Source: Alphaproteobacteria bacterium (lineage in GTDB: Bacteria > Pseudomonadota > Alphaproteobacteria > Reyranellales > Reyranellaceae). Taken from it: a DNA stretch of 64,000 nucleotides. Shown here piece by piece: positions 27,680 through 35,396 of this stretch (positions within the stretch are counted from its first letter, which is position 1; every line of letters begins with the position of its first letter). The notes beneath the pieces are model-generated. The model had not been told where the DNA came from, searched no databases, and saw nothing but the letters and a program-made list of their open reading frames with translations. The stretch spans positions 166,364 through 230,363 of the forward strand of contig VGCH01000003.1 of NCBI GenBank assembly GCA_016870115.1, written 5' to 3'. The position numbers and the translations under genes were made by a program.

Positions 27680-28918
27680 CTACCGGACCGCCATCACCAT
27701 CGAGAATCCGATGTAACGCCAGATGGCTTCCGCCTCGACAAAGCCCGCCTGGTGAAGGTGCCGCACGTGTGTGGCCGCCGCGTGGTAGATGCTGGGCGTC
27801 GTCCGCGCGGGCAGCTCGCTCGCCTTGGCCGCCGCGATCGGTGGCAGGGACTCAAAGCGCGCCCGGTAGGTCCTGAACTCGTCCGTCACGCGGTGACGCC
27901 GATACTCATCGGCAAGGCCGCGGAAGCCCGGCTCCAGGGCATCCATGAAGTCGACATTGAACAGCACGCCGCCCGGACGGAGAACCCGGGCGAGGTTTCC
28001 GTAGAGACGCGGCAGGGAGCCTGGCGGCACCTCGTGGGTGACCCAGCCGATGAACGCCGCATCTATCGACCCCGGCGGGAGCTTGGCCGCCCAGTCGTCC
28101 GTGGTGATATCGGCCTGCACGAAGCTCACGCGCGGGTCCGTTCCGATCACGTGCCGGGCGATCAGCAGGCTGGTGGCGGACCCGTCGATCGCCGTGACGT
28201 GCCGTTGCGGCCCATCGATCCCGAGTTGGCGGGCCGTGAAGGCGCCGGTGCCGCAGCCGATATCCAGCACGCGGAGCGACTCACCCTGAAGCCTCTGGCG
28301 CATCAGCTCTTCGGCCAGTTCGAAGCACGACGCGCGCCCGCCGCAATACTGAGTCATGTAGGCATCCCAGCGTCGCGCATAGCCCTTGGCGGCGCCGGCG
28401 ATGTCCGCGGGGCGGTTCAGCCGCACGAAGGTCCAGTAATCGTCGGGAAATCGCGCCGCGAAGCGGCCTTCGGACTTCATGTCCTCTTTGTTCGGGTCCT
28501 TTGTGAAGCCAAGCCTCTGCAGGACCCGGAGCGAGCCGACATTGCTCACCTTCAGGAAATGGGCGTGCATATAGTCGACCAACAGCTCGTCGAACGCGTA
28601 AGCGACGGCGAGCTGCGCGCCCCCGAACGCATAGCCCTTGCGGTGATATTCAGTCCCGACCCAGTAGGAGAGCTCGGCGGAGTTGTCGCCGGCGTCCAGC
28701 CTCTTCAGCGTCACGGTGCCAACGACGAGCGCGCCGTCCAGGATCGCGAAGGTCCGCACCACGCGCGGCCCGGCGGCGTTGTGGGCGAGCAGCTGGTCGA
28801 TGTCGGCATCACGCGCCGGCGTTGGCGCCGCGGTGTGACTGAGCGTCTCGTCCGACGCGAGGGCGCGGACGGCGGCGCGGTGCGACTCGTTCAACAGCTC
28901 AATTCGAATACTTGTCAC
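27680..28918 (-). CDS. GNAT acetyltransferase fused to a class I methyltransferase
   Basis: The 412-residue protein has two domains. Residues about 5-165 match GNAT acetyltransferases of the RimJ/RimL type (LSYWVGTEYHRKGYAFGGAQLAV, then VSNVGSLRVLQRLGF). Residues about 175-412 are a SAM methyltransferase with LRVLDIGCGTGAF near 217 and ARVLRPGGVLFNVDF near 300. I chose the GTG at 28918 because AAGGGG lies about 6 bases before it; a longer frame to 29071 has no such site. The fusion suggests two modifications of one target, which I cannot name. It is divergent from the lipoprotein leader gene. Confidence 0.85.
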   Translation of the reverse strand: MTSIRIELLNESHRAAVRALASDETLSHTAAPTPARDADIDQLLAHNAAGPRVVRTFAILDGALVVGTVTLKRLDAGDNSAELSYWVGTEYHRKGYAFGGAQLAVAYAFDELLVDYMHAHFLKVSNVGSLRVLQRLGFTKDPNKEDMKSEGRFAARFPDDYWTFVRLNRPADIAGAAKGYARRWDAYMTQYCGGRASCFELAEELMRQRLQGESLRVLDIGCGTGAFTARQLGIDGPQRHVTAIDGSATSLLIARHVIGTDPRVSFVQADITTDDWAAKLPPGSIDAAFIGWVTHEVPPGSLPRLYGNLARVLRPGGVLFNVDFMDALEPGFRGLADEYRRHRVTDEFRTYRARFESLPPIAAAKASELPARTTPSIYHAAATHVRHLHQAGFVEAEAIWRYIGFSMVMAVR

Positions 28919-29091
28919 GCGCACCCCTTCACTTTCCGGTTTCGCTCGACGATAGCGCAGAAGCTCTGAAGTGCGAACCGGCATTGCCGCTGTGACGCGC
29001 GATCGCGCCAGCGCAAACACACCGCCGCGCGTCGCGCCCGCGTTTCGACATGTCTCGCTCGCCACCATCATGTGATGTAAGCTCGCCGATC

Positions 29092-29316
29092 ATGCACACC
29101 ACGGTCGCGACGCTCTGTCAGCACGCCCGCGAGTTCCAGGAGTTCAGTCGGTTGACGGGGCGACTCTCCCGATTGGCGTTGCGCGGACTCTGCGCGCTGG
29201 GCGGTCTGGGACTTCTCGCCGGCTGCAGCGCGGACTTCACGGCCGCCGATACCGCCTATTTTCAGCCGCCCATCACCACCACCAGCGCGCCGGCTCGGCC
29301 GCTGCGCGAGAGCTGA
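29092..29316 (+). CDS. Short lipoprotein-like leader ORF, possibly the broken N-terminus of the next gene
   Basis: This 74-residue frame has a basic N-terminal part, a hydrophobic core (LALRGLCALGGLGLL) and a lipobox LLAGC near residues 46-50, then a short Pro/Thr-rich tail. It ends at a TGA (29314-29316). The hydrolase gene that follows is in the same frame, and the 13 codons between are GC3-rich and open. The pair may once have been one secreted lipoprotein hydrolase. Alternatively it is an independent small lipoprotein. The function of the short protein alone is unknown. Confidence 0.5.
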   Translation: MHTTVATLCQHAREFQEFSRLTGRLSRLALRGLCALGGLGLLAGCSADFTAADTAYFQPPITTTSAPARPLRES

Positions 29317-29355
29317 TCACTGCACAACAACACCCGCCGCGTCGGACTTGCCGAC

Positions 29356-30120
29356 ATGCGCCCGATGATTCCGGCTTACAACCGCCAGGGCGACTTGCTG
29401 GCCTCCTGGAATCCGCATCCGGGTGGCGTCGCCGGTCGCCCGACCTTCATCGTGACGCATGGTGGTCATGGGTTGGTGCCCACCAACTTCGCCACCGCGC
29501 TTTGGCTGCGCGAGGAGTTCGCGGCCAACGTCCTGGTGCTGGACAGCTACTGGAGCCGGGGCCGGGAAGAAAACTGGGCCACAGGCACGCGCTATGGCGT
29601 GAACATGCGCGTTCTGGATGTCATCGCCGCCGCGCGCTGGCTGCGCGACAGCGCGGGCGTCGATCCCCGCAAGAGCTTTCTTCTGGGCGACAGCCAGGGC
29701 GGCTGGACCGTGCTGCGCAGCTTCACCACTGAGCCGTTCTTCCAGCGCGAGCTCTCGGGCCTGTTGCGGGCCGGGATCGCGCTCTATCCCAATTGCCGCG
29801 TCGATGGCACGACGCACTACCCGCGTCTCGGTCCCTATGCCGGCCCGGTGCTGATCTTCACCGGCGGGCGGGATTCCGCGACCCCCGTCGCCGACTGCGC
29901 GCCGGCGACCCTGACCGCAGCCGCGGACTGGATACATTTTCCGGACGCGACCCATGGCTGGGATGTCGCCAATCGCGGCGCCCATACCCCGGCGGTGGAT
30001 GGTGAATGTGGACGGGCGATGAATGTCTATAATCGCTTTGCCGTCTGCCGCAGCGATGCCGCCACCGCGGCGATGCGCGCGCGCATCAGGAGCTTCGTTC
30101 AGGAACTGGTCGCGCGGTAG
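29356..30120 (+). CDS. Alpha/beta hydrolase, dienelactone hydrolase-like
   Basis: From the ATG at 29356 the 254-residue product shows a full serine-hydrolase triad: Ser in LLGDSQGGW near 113, Asp in FTGGRDSATP near 175, and His in DATHGWD near 200. FIVTHGGHG near 32 forms the oxyanion region. No strong ribosome site precedes this ATG, and the frame is continuous with the lipoprotein leader upstream except for one TGA. It may therefore be the catalytic part of an interrupted exported enzyme. Substrate is unknown. Confidence 0.8.
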   Translation: MRPMIPAYNRQGDLLASWNPHPGGVAGRPTFIVTHGGHGLVPTNFATALWLREEFAANVLVLDSYWSRGREENWATGTRYGVNMRVLDVIAAARWLRDSAGVDPRKSFLLGDSQGGWTVLRSFTTEPFFQRELSGLLRAGIALYPNCRVDGTTHYPRLGPYAGPVLIFTGGRDSATPVADCAPATLTAAADWIHFPDATHGWDVANRGAHTPAVDGECGRAMNVYNRFAVCRSDAATAAMRARIRSFVQELVAR

Positions 30121-30193
30121 CGCAGGTCCGCTGACCTGCACCGGCCGATTCTGGCGCCCAGACTGCGAAAGCAGCCACCGCCCCTGCGCGTCT

Positions 30194-30769
30194 TCAGTCG
30201 CCCGCCCCCGATCGCCTGCCGTCCGCCGATGCCAAGATCTCATCAACGCGGGTGATGGTGGCGTATTCCCCCGCGAGCAATGCGAGCGTGAGTTGGTGCA
30301 CGTCCCCGGCCGGCCATAGCCGACCGGTGAGGTCGATCTTGTCGCACGACCAGCAAGCGTCGGCGGGCAACCTCACCGCGAAGCCGAGATTGGCCGCGAC
30401 CCGCACCGTGGCCTCGACCGAGTTGGCCAGCAAAACACCGCAGATCACCAGCGGCGGCCGTCCCATTTTCTCCAGACGCGCGGTGAGGTCGGTGCCGATG
30501 AAGGCGCTATGGACCCTCTTCGCCACCACCGTCTCGCCCGGCAGCGGCGCGGTGAGCGGCAGGAAGTCGTTGCCCTCCTGCCCCGGCGCGAACGGCGAGT
30601 CCGGGCTGGTCGAATCGTGCTTCACGTGGACGATCGGCTCGCCGCGGCGACGCCAGTCGTCGAGTAGCCGCGCGATGTTGGCTTCCGCGTCGGGATTGTT
30701 GCGCGGGCCCCACTTGGGATGCCGCATCGCCTTCTGCTGGTCGATCACGATCAAGACGTCGTCAGCCAT
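30194..30769 (-). CDS. Isochorismatase-family protein lacking the catalytic Cys
   Basis: The 191-residue protein has the cysteine-hydrolase fold: Asp10 in VLIVIDQQ and Lys84 in AKRVHSAFIGTDL match the first two members of the Asp-Lys-Cys triad. The third position, normally Cys in a GVxTxxCV pattern, is Ser117 in GVLLANSVEATVR. It may therefore be inactive or use another chemistry. The ATG at 30769 begins MADDVLIVID, the normal family start; a longer frame upstream is unlike the family. It is convergent with the hydrolase gene and divergent from the unknown gene at 31005, across 235 bases. Confidence 0.82.
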   Translation of the reverse strand: MADDVLIVIDQQKAMRHPKWGPRNNPDAEANIARLLDDWRRRGEPIVHVKHDSTSPDSPFAPGQEGNDFLPLTAPLPGETVVAKRVHSAFIGTDLTARLEKMGRPPLVICGVLLANSVEATVRVAANLGFAVRLPADACWSCDKIDLTGRLWPAGDVHQLTLALLAGEYATITRVDEILASADGRRSGAGD

Positions 30770-31004
30770 GCATCCCCTCGCTTGCGCCCGCCCCGATGGC
30801 GTGGAGTTCCCGGCCATCCACCCGACATGGCGTGGATGAGTCCCTGGACCAGTGCAGCCTCCGACAGTCTGGCCGGTTCCCTGCGGCGACGCCAAGGGCG
30901 GCGCGCGGCTTCCCCTGCCCGAACCAGACAACTAGGGTCCGCATCGTCCCAGCCGTTGTCCTGGGAGGTTGTCGGAGCCGGGTCTGCGCAGTTGGAGAGA
31001 GAGC

Positions 31005-31586
31005 ATGGCAGTTAGAGATCAGAATCAGTTCACGGGCACCGTCCACTCGGTCACCATCTCCGGGTCCAATGAAGAGTCGAGCCATCACTGCGATTTCAAC
31101 ATCGCCCGCGTCGGGAGCACGGAAACAACGCCCTTTCGGCTCGATCCTTTCCAGCCACAGCCGAAACAGTATCAGGCACTCTTGAGTGTCCTGGTCGGTG
31201 CCTATCTCAAGAAGGTAGAGATCGAGGTGAAGTGGGACAGCCCGCAACCACCCTTCGTACACAGCATCACCACCATCACGACGGGCAGCGGGCCTTCAAC
31301 GCAGCCCGACGAGCCTCCAAGACCGGAGTATTGGACCATGGACGGCGAGGTGGTCGCCTTGAAGGGCGGCACCTCGACGGAGAGCAGCAGCTTCACACTT
31401 CGGAGCGGCGGACACCCTGAAGAGTTTGGACTCGACTCAGTGAAGTATCCCAAGCGCGCTGCCGCCATGCTGCAAGTGGTCGCCGCGGCTTTTGTTGCCC
31501 AGCAGAAAATCTGGATCAGGGGGTTCAAAACTCGCGACGACAAGAAGGGGCCGTTGCAAGGGATCCGGATGGGCGTGCCATTCTAG
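31005..31586 (+). CDS. Unknown protein with an apparent internal duplication
   Basis: I do not recognise this 193-residue protein. The ATG follows GGAGAGAG at a good distance. Two halves look alike: residues about 9-90 (FTGTVHSVTISG, then FRLDPF, then ALLSVLVGAYLKKVEIEVKW) and about 112-190 (MDGEVVALKGG, then FGLDSV, then MLQVVAAAFVAQQKIWIRGF), each reading as a beta-rich start followed by one helix and a closing strand. There is no signal peptide or membrane segment. GC content and codon choice (AGA, GTT, AAT) are lower than in neighbouring genes, suggesting transfer. It stands alone, next to a gene-poor stretch. Confidence 0.65.
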   Translation: MAVRDQNQFTGTVHSVTISGSNEESSHHCDFNIARVGSTETTPFRLDPFQPQPKQYQALLSVLVGAYLKKVEIEVKWDSPQPPFVHSITTITTGSGPSTQPDEPPRPEYWTMDGEVVALKGGTSTESSSFTLRSGGHPEEFGLDSVKYPKRAAAMLQVVAAAFVAQQKIWIRGFKTRDDKKGPLQGIRMGVPF

Positions 31587-31949
31587 ACGCCCTCCCAGAA
31601 GATCTAGGCGTCGGATCAACCATCGTTCACTACGTCGCAACGCGCGGCAGCAACTCGAGGCACCCGGCAACGTCACGGGGACCAGCGGCGGATCGGTGCC
31701 CCTCAGGCGAGGGGAGTAGAGAGCACGGTGCGAGCTGAGTAGAGGACTCGAGCCCGCAAAAGGGTTGTCGGCCTGTTTCTGGTGAGGCGCCCGAACGCCC
31801 CCTTCCCCCGGTAGGCGGGGCACCTAGCCCCTCCTCCACACGCCGCTGAAACCCAGCAAGCCCGGCTTTGGCCCCTGCCACGGTCTGGCCTATGCGGGCG
31901 TGGACCGAACGACGCGACGGATCACGAGCTCCGCCGTGACACCCACCTC

Positions 31950-31979
31950 TTGACGATAGGCATTATAAGACGGTATATG
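31950..31979 (+). promoter_or_regulatory. Predicted promoter of the aminotransferase operon
   Basis: TTGACG (31950-31955) and TATATG (31974-31979) are spaced by 18 bases within an AT-rich island that stands out from the GC-rich surroundings. Transcription from here would give a leader of roughly 260 bases before the aminotransferase ATG, including the 9-base repeats. Confidence 0.5.
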
Positions 31980-32138
31980 CTTATCCTGCGTCCGATCCAC
32001 CACCAAACCCTCCGCGCCGCGCCCCTCGCGGAACCACGCGTGCCCGTCTCTTTCAACACCGGCACGGCGCGGATTTTCGACGGAATCGACGACAGCCGAA
32101 TCGGAAAAACGCCGCTGTCGTCAGGCTCGCCCGGTGTC

Positions 32139-32174
32139 CTCGACACTCTCGACAGACTCGACAAACTCGACACT
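32139..32174. repeat. Four tandem 9-base repeats, core CTCGACA
   Basis: CTCGACA occurs at 32139, 32148, 32157 and 32166, each followed by two variable bases, giving an exact 9-base period. The array lies in the leader about 70 bases before the aminotransferase start. It could bind a regulator, or be a simple slippage product. Confidence 0.85.
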
Positions 32175-32243
32175 CCCGCTGCACCGCAAAAGACAGGGCC
32201 GGCCGCCATCGCGACGGGGCGGGCAATTCGCTATGAAAGGCCC

Positions 32244-33422
32244 ATGCAGGACATGCCGACCGCCAATCCCTGGCTCGCCGCCGTCGATCCCTCGCCCATT
32301 GGCGAAACGCGCCGCTGGGTGCTGGGGCGTTCCTTTCCCGACGACAAGCCTCTGATCGATCTCGCGCAGGCCGTTCCCGGATTTCCGCCGGCGCTGGAGC
32401 TGCGCCGCCATCTCGGCGAACGGCTGCTCGATCCGGCCGCGCATGGCTACACGCCCATTCTCGGCCTCGCCGAGCTGCGCGAGGCCTACGCCGCGCACCT
32501 CTCGGGCTTCTATCGCGCGCCGATTTCGGCGAGCGAGGTCGGCATCACCTCGGGCTGCAACCAGGCCTTCTGCCTCGCCGTCATGAGCCTCGCCCAGGCG
32601 GGCGATCAGGTGATCCTGCCGCGGCCGCACTATTTCAATCACGACATGTGGATGCGCATGCAGGGCATCGAGCCGGTGCCGCTCGATTTCCGCCCCGGGT
32701 CCGGTGCCGTGCCCTCGCCCGAGGACGCGGCGCGACTGATCGGCCCGCGCACGCGCGCGATCGTGCTGGTGACGCCCAACAATCCGACCGGCGCGGTCTA
32801 TCCCGCGGCCACGCTCCGCGCCTTCCACGATCTCGCGCGGGCCCGCGGCATCGCGCTGATCCTCGATGAGACCTACAAGGACTTCCTGCCCGAGGGCGAG
32901 CGGCCGCACGATCTGTTCGACGATCCCGACTGGCGGCGCACGGTGATCCATCTCTACAGCTTCTCCAAGGTGTTCGCGCTCACCGGCTATCGCGTCGGCG
33001 CGGTGACGGCGGGCACCGCGATGATGACGGAGATCGAGAAGGCGATGGACTGCGTCTCGATCTGTCCGCCGCGCATCGGCCAGGAAGCGGCACTCTATGG
33101 GCTCGCCCATCTGATGCCCTGGGCGCGCGGCAACACGCGGGCTCTGGGCGCCCGCGCGGATGCCTTGCAGGCGGGCCTCGCGCGCTCCAACCGCTGGCGG
33201 CTGGTCAGCATCGGCGCCTACTTCGCCTACGTCGAGCATCCCTTCGACGGGCGCAGCTCGATCGAGGTCTCCAGGGCGCTGGCCGACCGCAAGAACCTGC
33301 TCACCATTCCCGGCGAGATGTTCGGCAAGGGCCAGGACCGCTTCGTGCGGCTCGCCTTCGCCAACGTCGCCGACGATCGCATCGCGCCGGTGCTCGACCG
33401 GCTGGAACGCTTCACGCTCTGA
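32244..33422 (+). CDS. Class I/II PLP-dependent aminotransferase
   Basis: A 392-residue fold-type I aminotransferase: VTPNNPTGAVYP near 177-188, LILDETYKDFL near 210, and the PLP Lys in SFSKVFALTGYRVG near 243. The N-terminus (LIDLAQAVPGFPP) fits aspartate-type aminotransferases. AAAGG lies 4 bases before the ATG at 32244. It is first in a run with an alpha/beta hydrolase and a bicupin dioxygenase, which hints at degradation of an aromatic or amino compound. Substrate is unknown. Confidence 0.9.
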   Translation: MQDMPTANPWLAAVDPSPIGETRRWVLGRSFPDDKPLIDLAQAVPGFPPALELRRHLGERLLDPAAHGYTPILGLAELREAYAAHLSGFYRAPISASEVGITSGCNQAFCLAVMSLAQAGDQVILPRPHYFNHDMWMRMQGIEPVPLDFRPGSGAVPSPEDAARLIGPRTRAIVLVTPNNPTGAVYPAATLRAFHDLARARGIALILDETYKDFLPEGERPHDLFDDPDWRRTVIHLYSFSKVFALTGYRVGAVTAGTAMMTEIEKAMDCVSICPPRIGQEAALYGLAHLMPWARGNTRALGARADALQAGLARSNRWRLVSIGAYFAYVEHPFDGRSSIEVSRALADRKNLLTIPGEMFGKGQDRFVRLAFANVADDRIAPVLDRLERFTL

Positions 33423-33438
33423 CACTCGGGAGACGACG

Positions 33439-34290
33439 ATGCCCCAGGCGACAACACCGGATGGCGTGAAGCTTCACTATGAGGAGGTGGGCTCCGGCTC
33501 GCCGATCCTTTTCGTGCACGAGTATGGCGGCGATTTCCGCAGCTGGGAGCCGCAGATGCGCTTCTTCGCGCGCCGGCACCGCTGCATCACCTATTCGTTC
33601 CGCGGCTACCCGGGCTCGGACGTACCCGACGACGCCTCGAAGTACGGCCAGCAGCACGCCGTCGGCGATGTGCGCAACATGCTGGACCATCTGCGGATCG
33701 CCAAGGCGCATGTCGTCGGCCTGTCGCAGGGCGCCTTCGCGACCGCGCATTTCGGACTCCAGTACTCCGACCGCGCGCTGTCGCTCACGCTCGCGGGCGT
33801 CGGCTCGGGTGCCGAGCGGCACATGCACGAGACCTTCAAGTCCGAGTCGACGGCCCATGCGCGGCGCATCCGCGCCGAGGGCGCCAGGTCCTATGCCGAG
33901 GGGCTGAAGACCAATCCCGCACGCTCGCGGTTCCGGCTGAAGGATCCGCGCGGCTTCGAGGAGTTCCTGACGAACCTCGCCGAGCATCCCGCGATCGGCG
34001 CCGCGCACACCATGGCGGAGTACCAGGGCAAGCGGCCCTCGCTCTACGATTTCGAGGCTGAGTTCAGGCGGCTCGACGTGCCGACGCTGATCGTGAGCGG
34101 CGACGAGGACGGGCCGTGCCTGCAGCCGAGCCTGTGGCTGAAGCAGATCATGCCCAACGCGGGTCTTGCGATGTTTCCCAAGACCGGCCACACGGTGAAC
34201 ATCGAGGAACCCGACGCTTTCAATCGCGCGGTGTGGGACTTCATCGCGCTGGTCGAGGCGGGCAAATGGCTGCCCGCTGCCAAGGGCTGA
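33439..34290 (+). CDS. Alpha/beta hydrolase
   Basis: The 283-residue protein has the full triad: Ser in VGLSQGAFA near 96, Asp in IVSGDEDGP near 220, His in KTGHTVNIEEP near 250. The oxyanion region VHEYGGDFRSW is near 27. Its closest look is to ring-cleavage product hydrolases and 3-oxoadipate enol-lactonases. It lies 16 bases after the aminotransferase gene and 14 bases before the bicupin gene, so all three should be cotranscribed. Confidence 0.9.
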   Translation: MPQATTPDGVKLHYEEVGSGSPILFVHEYGGDFRSWEPQMRFFARRHRCITYSFRGYPGSDVPDDASKYGQQHAVGDVRNMLDHLRIAKAHVVGLSQGAFATAHFGLQYSDRALSLTLAGVGSGAERHMHETFKSESTAHARRIRAEGARSYAEGLKTNPARSRFRLKDPRGFEEFLTNLAEHPAIGAAHTMAEYQGKRPSLYDFEAEFRRLDVPTLIVSGDEDGPCLQPSLWLKQIMPNAGLAMFPKTGHTVNIEEPDAFNRAVWDFIALVEAGKWLPAAKG

Positions 34291-34304
34291 GGAGGAACGC
34301 CGCC

Positions 34305-35396
34305 ATGCGCGAGAACATCGCCGGCCGGGCCAATGTGGCCGACACGCCGGAGTTGGAGCGCTACTACGCCGACCTCGCCAAGCTGGAGGCCGGCGCGCTC
34401 TGGACGGTCGCCAACAATATCGAGCCCTGGCAGCCCAAGCCGTCATCGGTGCCGATGCTCTGGCGCTATGCCGATCTCAAGCCCTACGTGCAGCGCGCCT
34501 CGGCGCTGGTGACGCCCGAGGATGCCGGCCGTCGCGTCGTCATGCTGGTCAATCCCGGGCGGCGCGAGATTAGCGCGGCCTGCGGGCTTCTCTATACCGG
34601 CATCCAGATCATGGAACCGGGCGAGTGCGCCTCCTCGCACCGCCATATGGCGAGTGCGCTCCGCTTCATCATGGAGGGCAGCGGCGCCTATACCGTGGTC
34701 GATGGCGAGCGCATCGAGCTTGGCGCGCGCGATTTCGTGCTCACGCCCAACGGCACCTGGCACGAACACGGCGTCGATGCGGCCGGCACGCAATGCATCT
34801 GGCAGGACGGGCTCGATATCCCGCTCGTGAACGCGCTCGATACCAACTTGTTCCAGGTCCACAAGGACTTGCGCCAGACCGTCTCCAAGCCGGCCGACAG
34901 TGCGCACGGCACCTATGGCGGCGGCTTTCTGTTGCCGACGGACGCGCGCAAGAACTGGACGCATCCCTACTCGCCGCTGCTCAAGTATCCGTTCGACGCC
35001 ACCTACGAGGCGCTGCGGCGGGCCGACAAGGCGGGCGTGAACTCGCCGTTCGACGGCGTGCTGCTGGAGTACGTCAACCCGCTCACCGGCGGACCGGTGA
35101 TGCCGACCATCGGCGCCGCGATGCAGATGCTGCGTCCCGGCGAGGCGACCAAGGCGCATCGGCACACCGGCAGCATCGTCTATCAATGCGCCAAGGGCTC
35201 GGGTCACTCGATGATCGACGGCGTGCGCTACGACTGGACAGAGCGCGACATTTTCGTGGTGCCGTCCTGGTCGGTTCATTCGCACGCCAACGGGTCGGAC
35301 CGCGACGATGCCTGCCTGTTCCAGTTCAACGACCTGCCGGCGATCCGCGCGCTCGGCCTCTACGCCGAGCAGGGCGTGCCGGTGGCTACCGGCTGA
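34305..35396 (+). CDS. Bicupin dioxygenase, gentisate 1,2-dioxygenase-like
   Basis: The 363-residue protein has two cupin barrels. The first carries SSHRHMASALRFIMEG near 111-126 with WHEHG near 150, the iron-ligand pattern of gentisate 1,2-dioxygenases. The second carries KAHRHTGSIVYQ near 284 and WSVHSHAN near 325, so both halves keep His ligands. Such enzymes open the ring of gentisate, hydroxynaphthoate or salicylate with O2. GGAGGAA precedes the ATG. The 3' end overlaps thiD, which runs toward it, by 11 bases. Exact substrate is not determined. Confidence 0.85.
   Translation: MRENIAGRANVADTPELERYYADLAKLEAGALWTVANNIEPWQPKPSSVPMLWRYADLKPYVQRASALVTPEDAGRRVVMLVNPGRREISAACGLLYTGIQIMEPGECASSHRHMASALRFIMEGSGAYTVVDGERIELGARDFVLTPNGTWHEHGVDAAGTQCIWQDGLDIPLVNALDTNLFQVHKDLRQTVSKPADSAHGTYGGGFLLPTDARKNWTHPYSPLLKYPFDATYEALRRADKAGVNSPFDGVLLEYVNPLTGGPVMPTIGAAMQMLRPGEATKAHRHTGSIVYQCAKGSGHSMIDGVRYDWTERDIFVVPSWSVHSHANGSDRDDACLFQFNDLPAIRALGLYAEQGVPVATG

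Larger units (their letters stand above)
31587..32243. other. 657-base stretch without a convincing gene
   Basis: Short frames here lack ribosome sites and family resemblance. The left part (to about 31900) has patchy composition like a decayed element. The right part holds a promoter-like pair at 31950-31979 and four 9-base repeats at 32139-32174. An in-frame ATG at 31977 would add 89 residues to the aminotransferase, but that extension matches nothing and has no ribosome site. Confidence 0.6.

Noticed and set aside
26531-28969. 812-codon plus-strand frame across the epimerase and GNAT-methyltransferase genes
   Set aside because: It is antisense to two genes with clear motifs; long antisense frames are expected at this GC content.
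31736-31775. tRNA T-arm-like stretch (CTCGAGCC with flanking GCAAAAGGGTT)
   Set aside because: The flanking bases do not pair into a 5-bp T stem and no acceptor or anticodon arm is found.
32139-32174. CRISPR-like array
   Set aside because: Repeats are 7 bases with 2-base gaps, far too short for repeats and spacers, and no cas gene is near.
31977-32243. 89-residue N-terminal extension of the aminotransferase
   Set aside because: No ribosome site before the ATG, no family match, and a good AAAGG site at the later ATG 32244.
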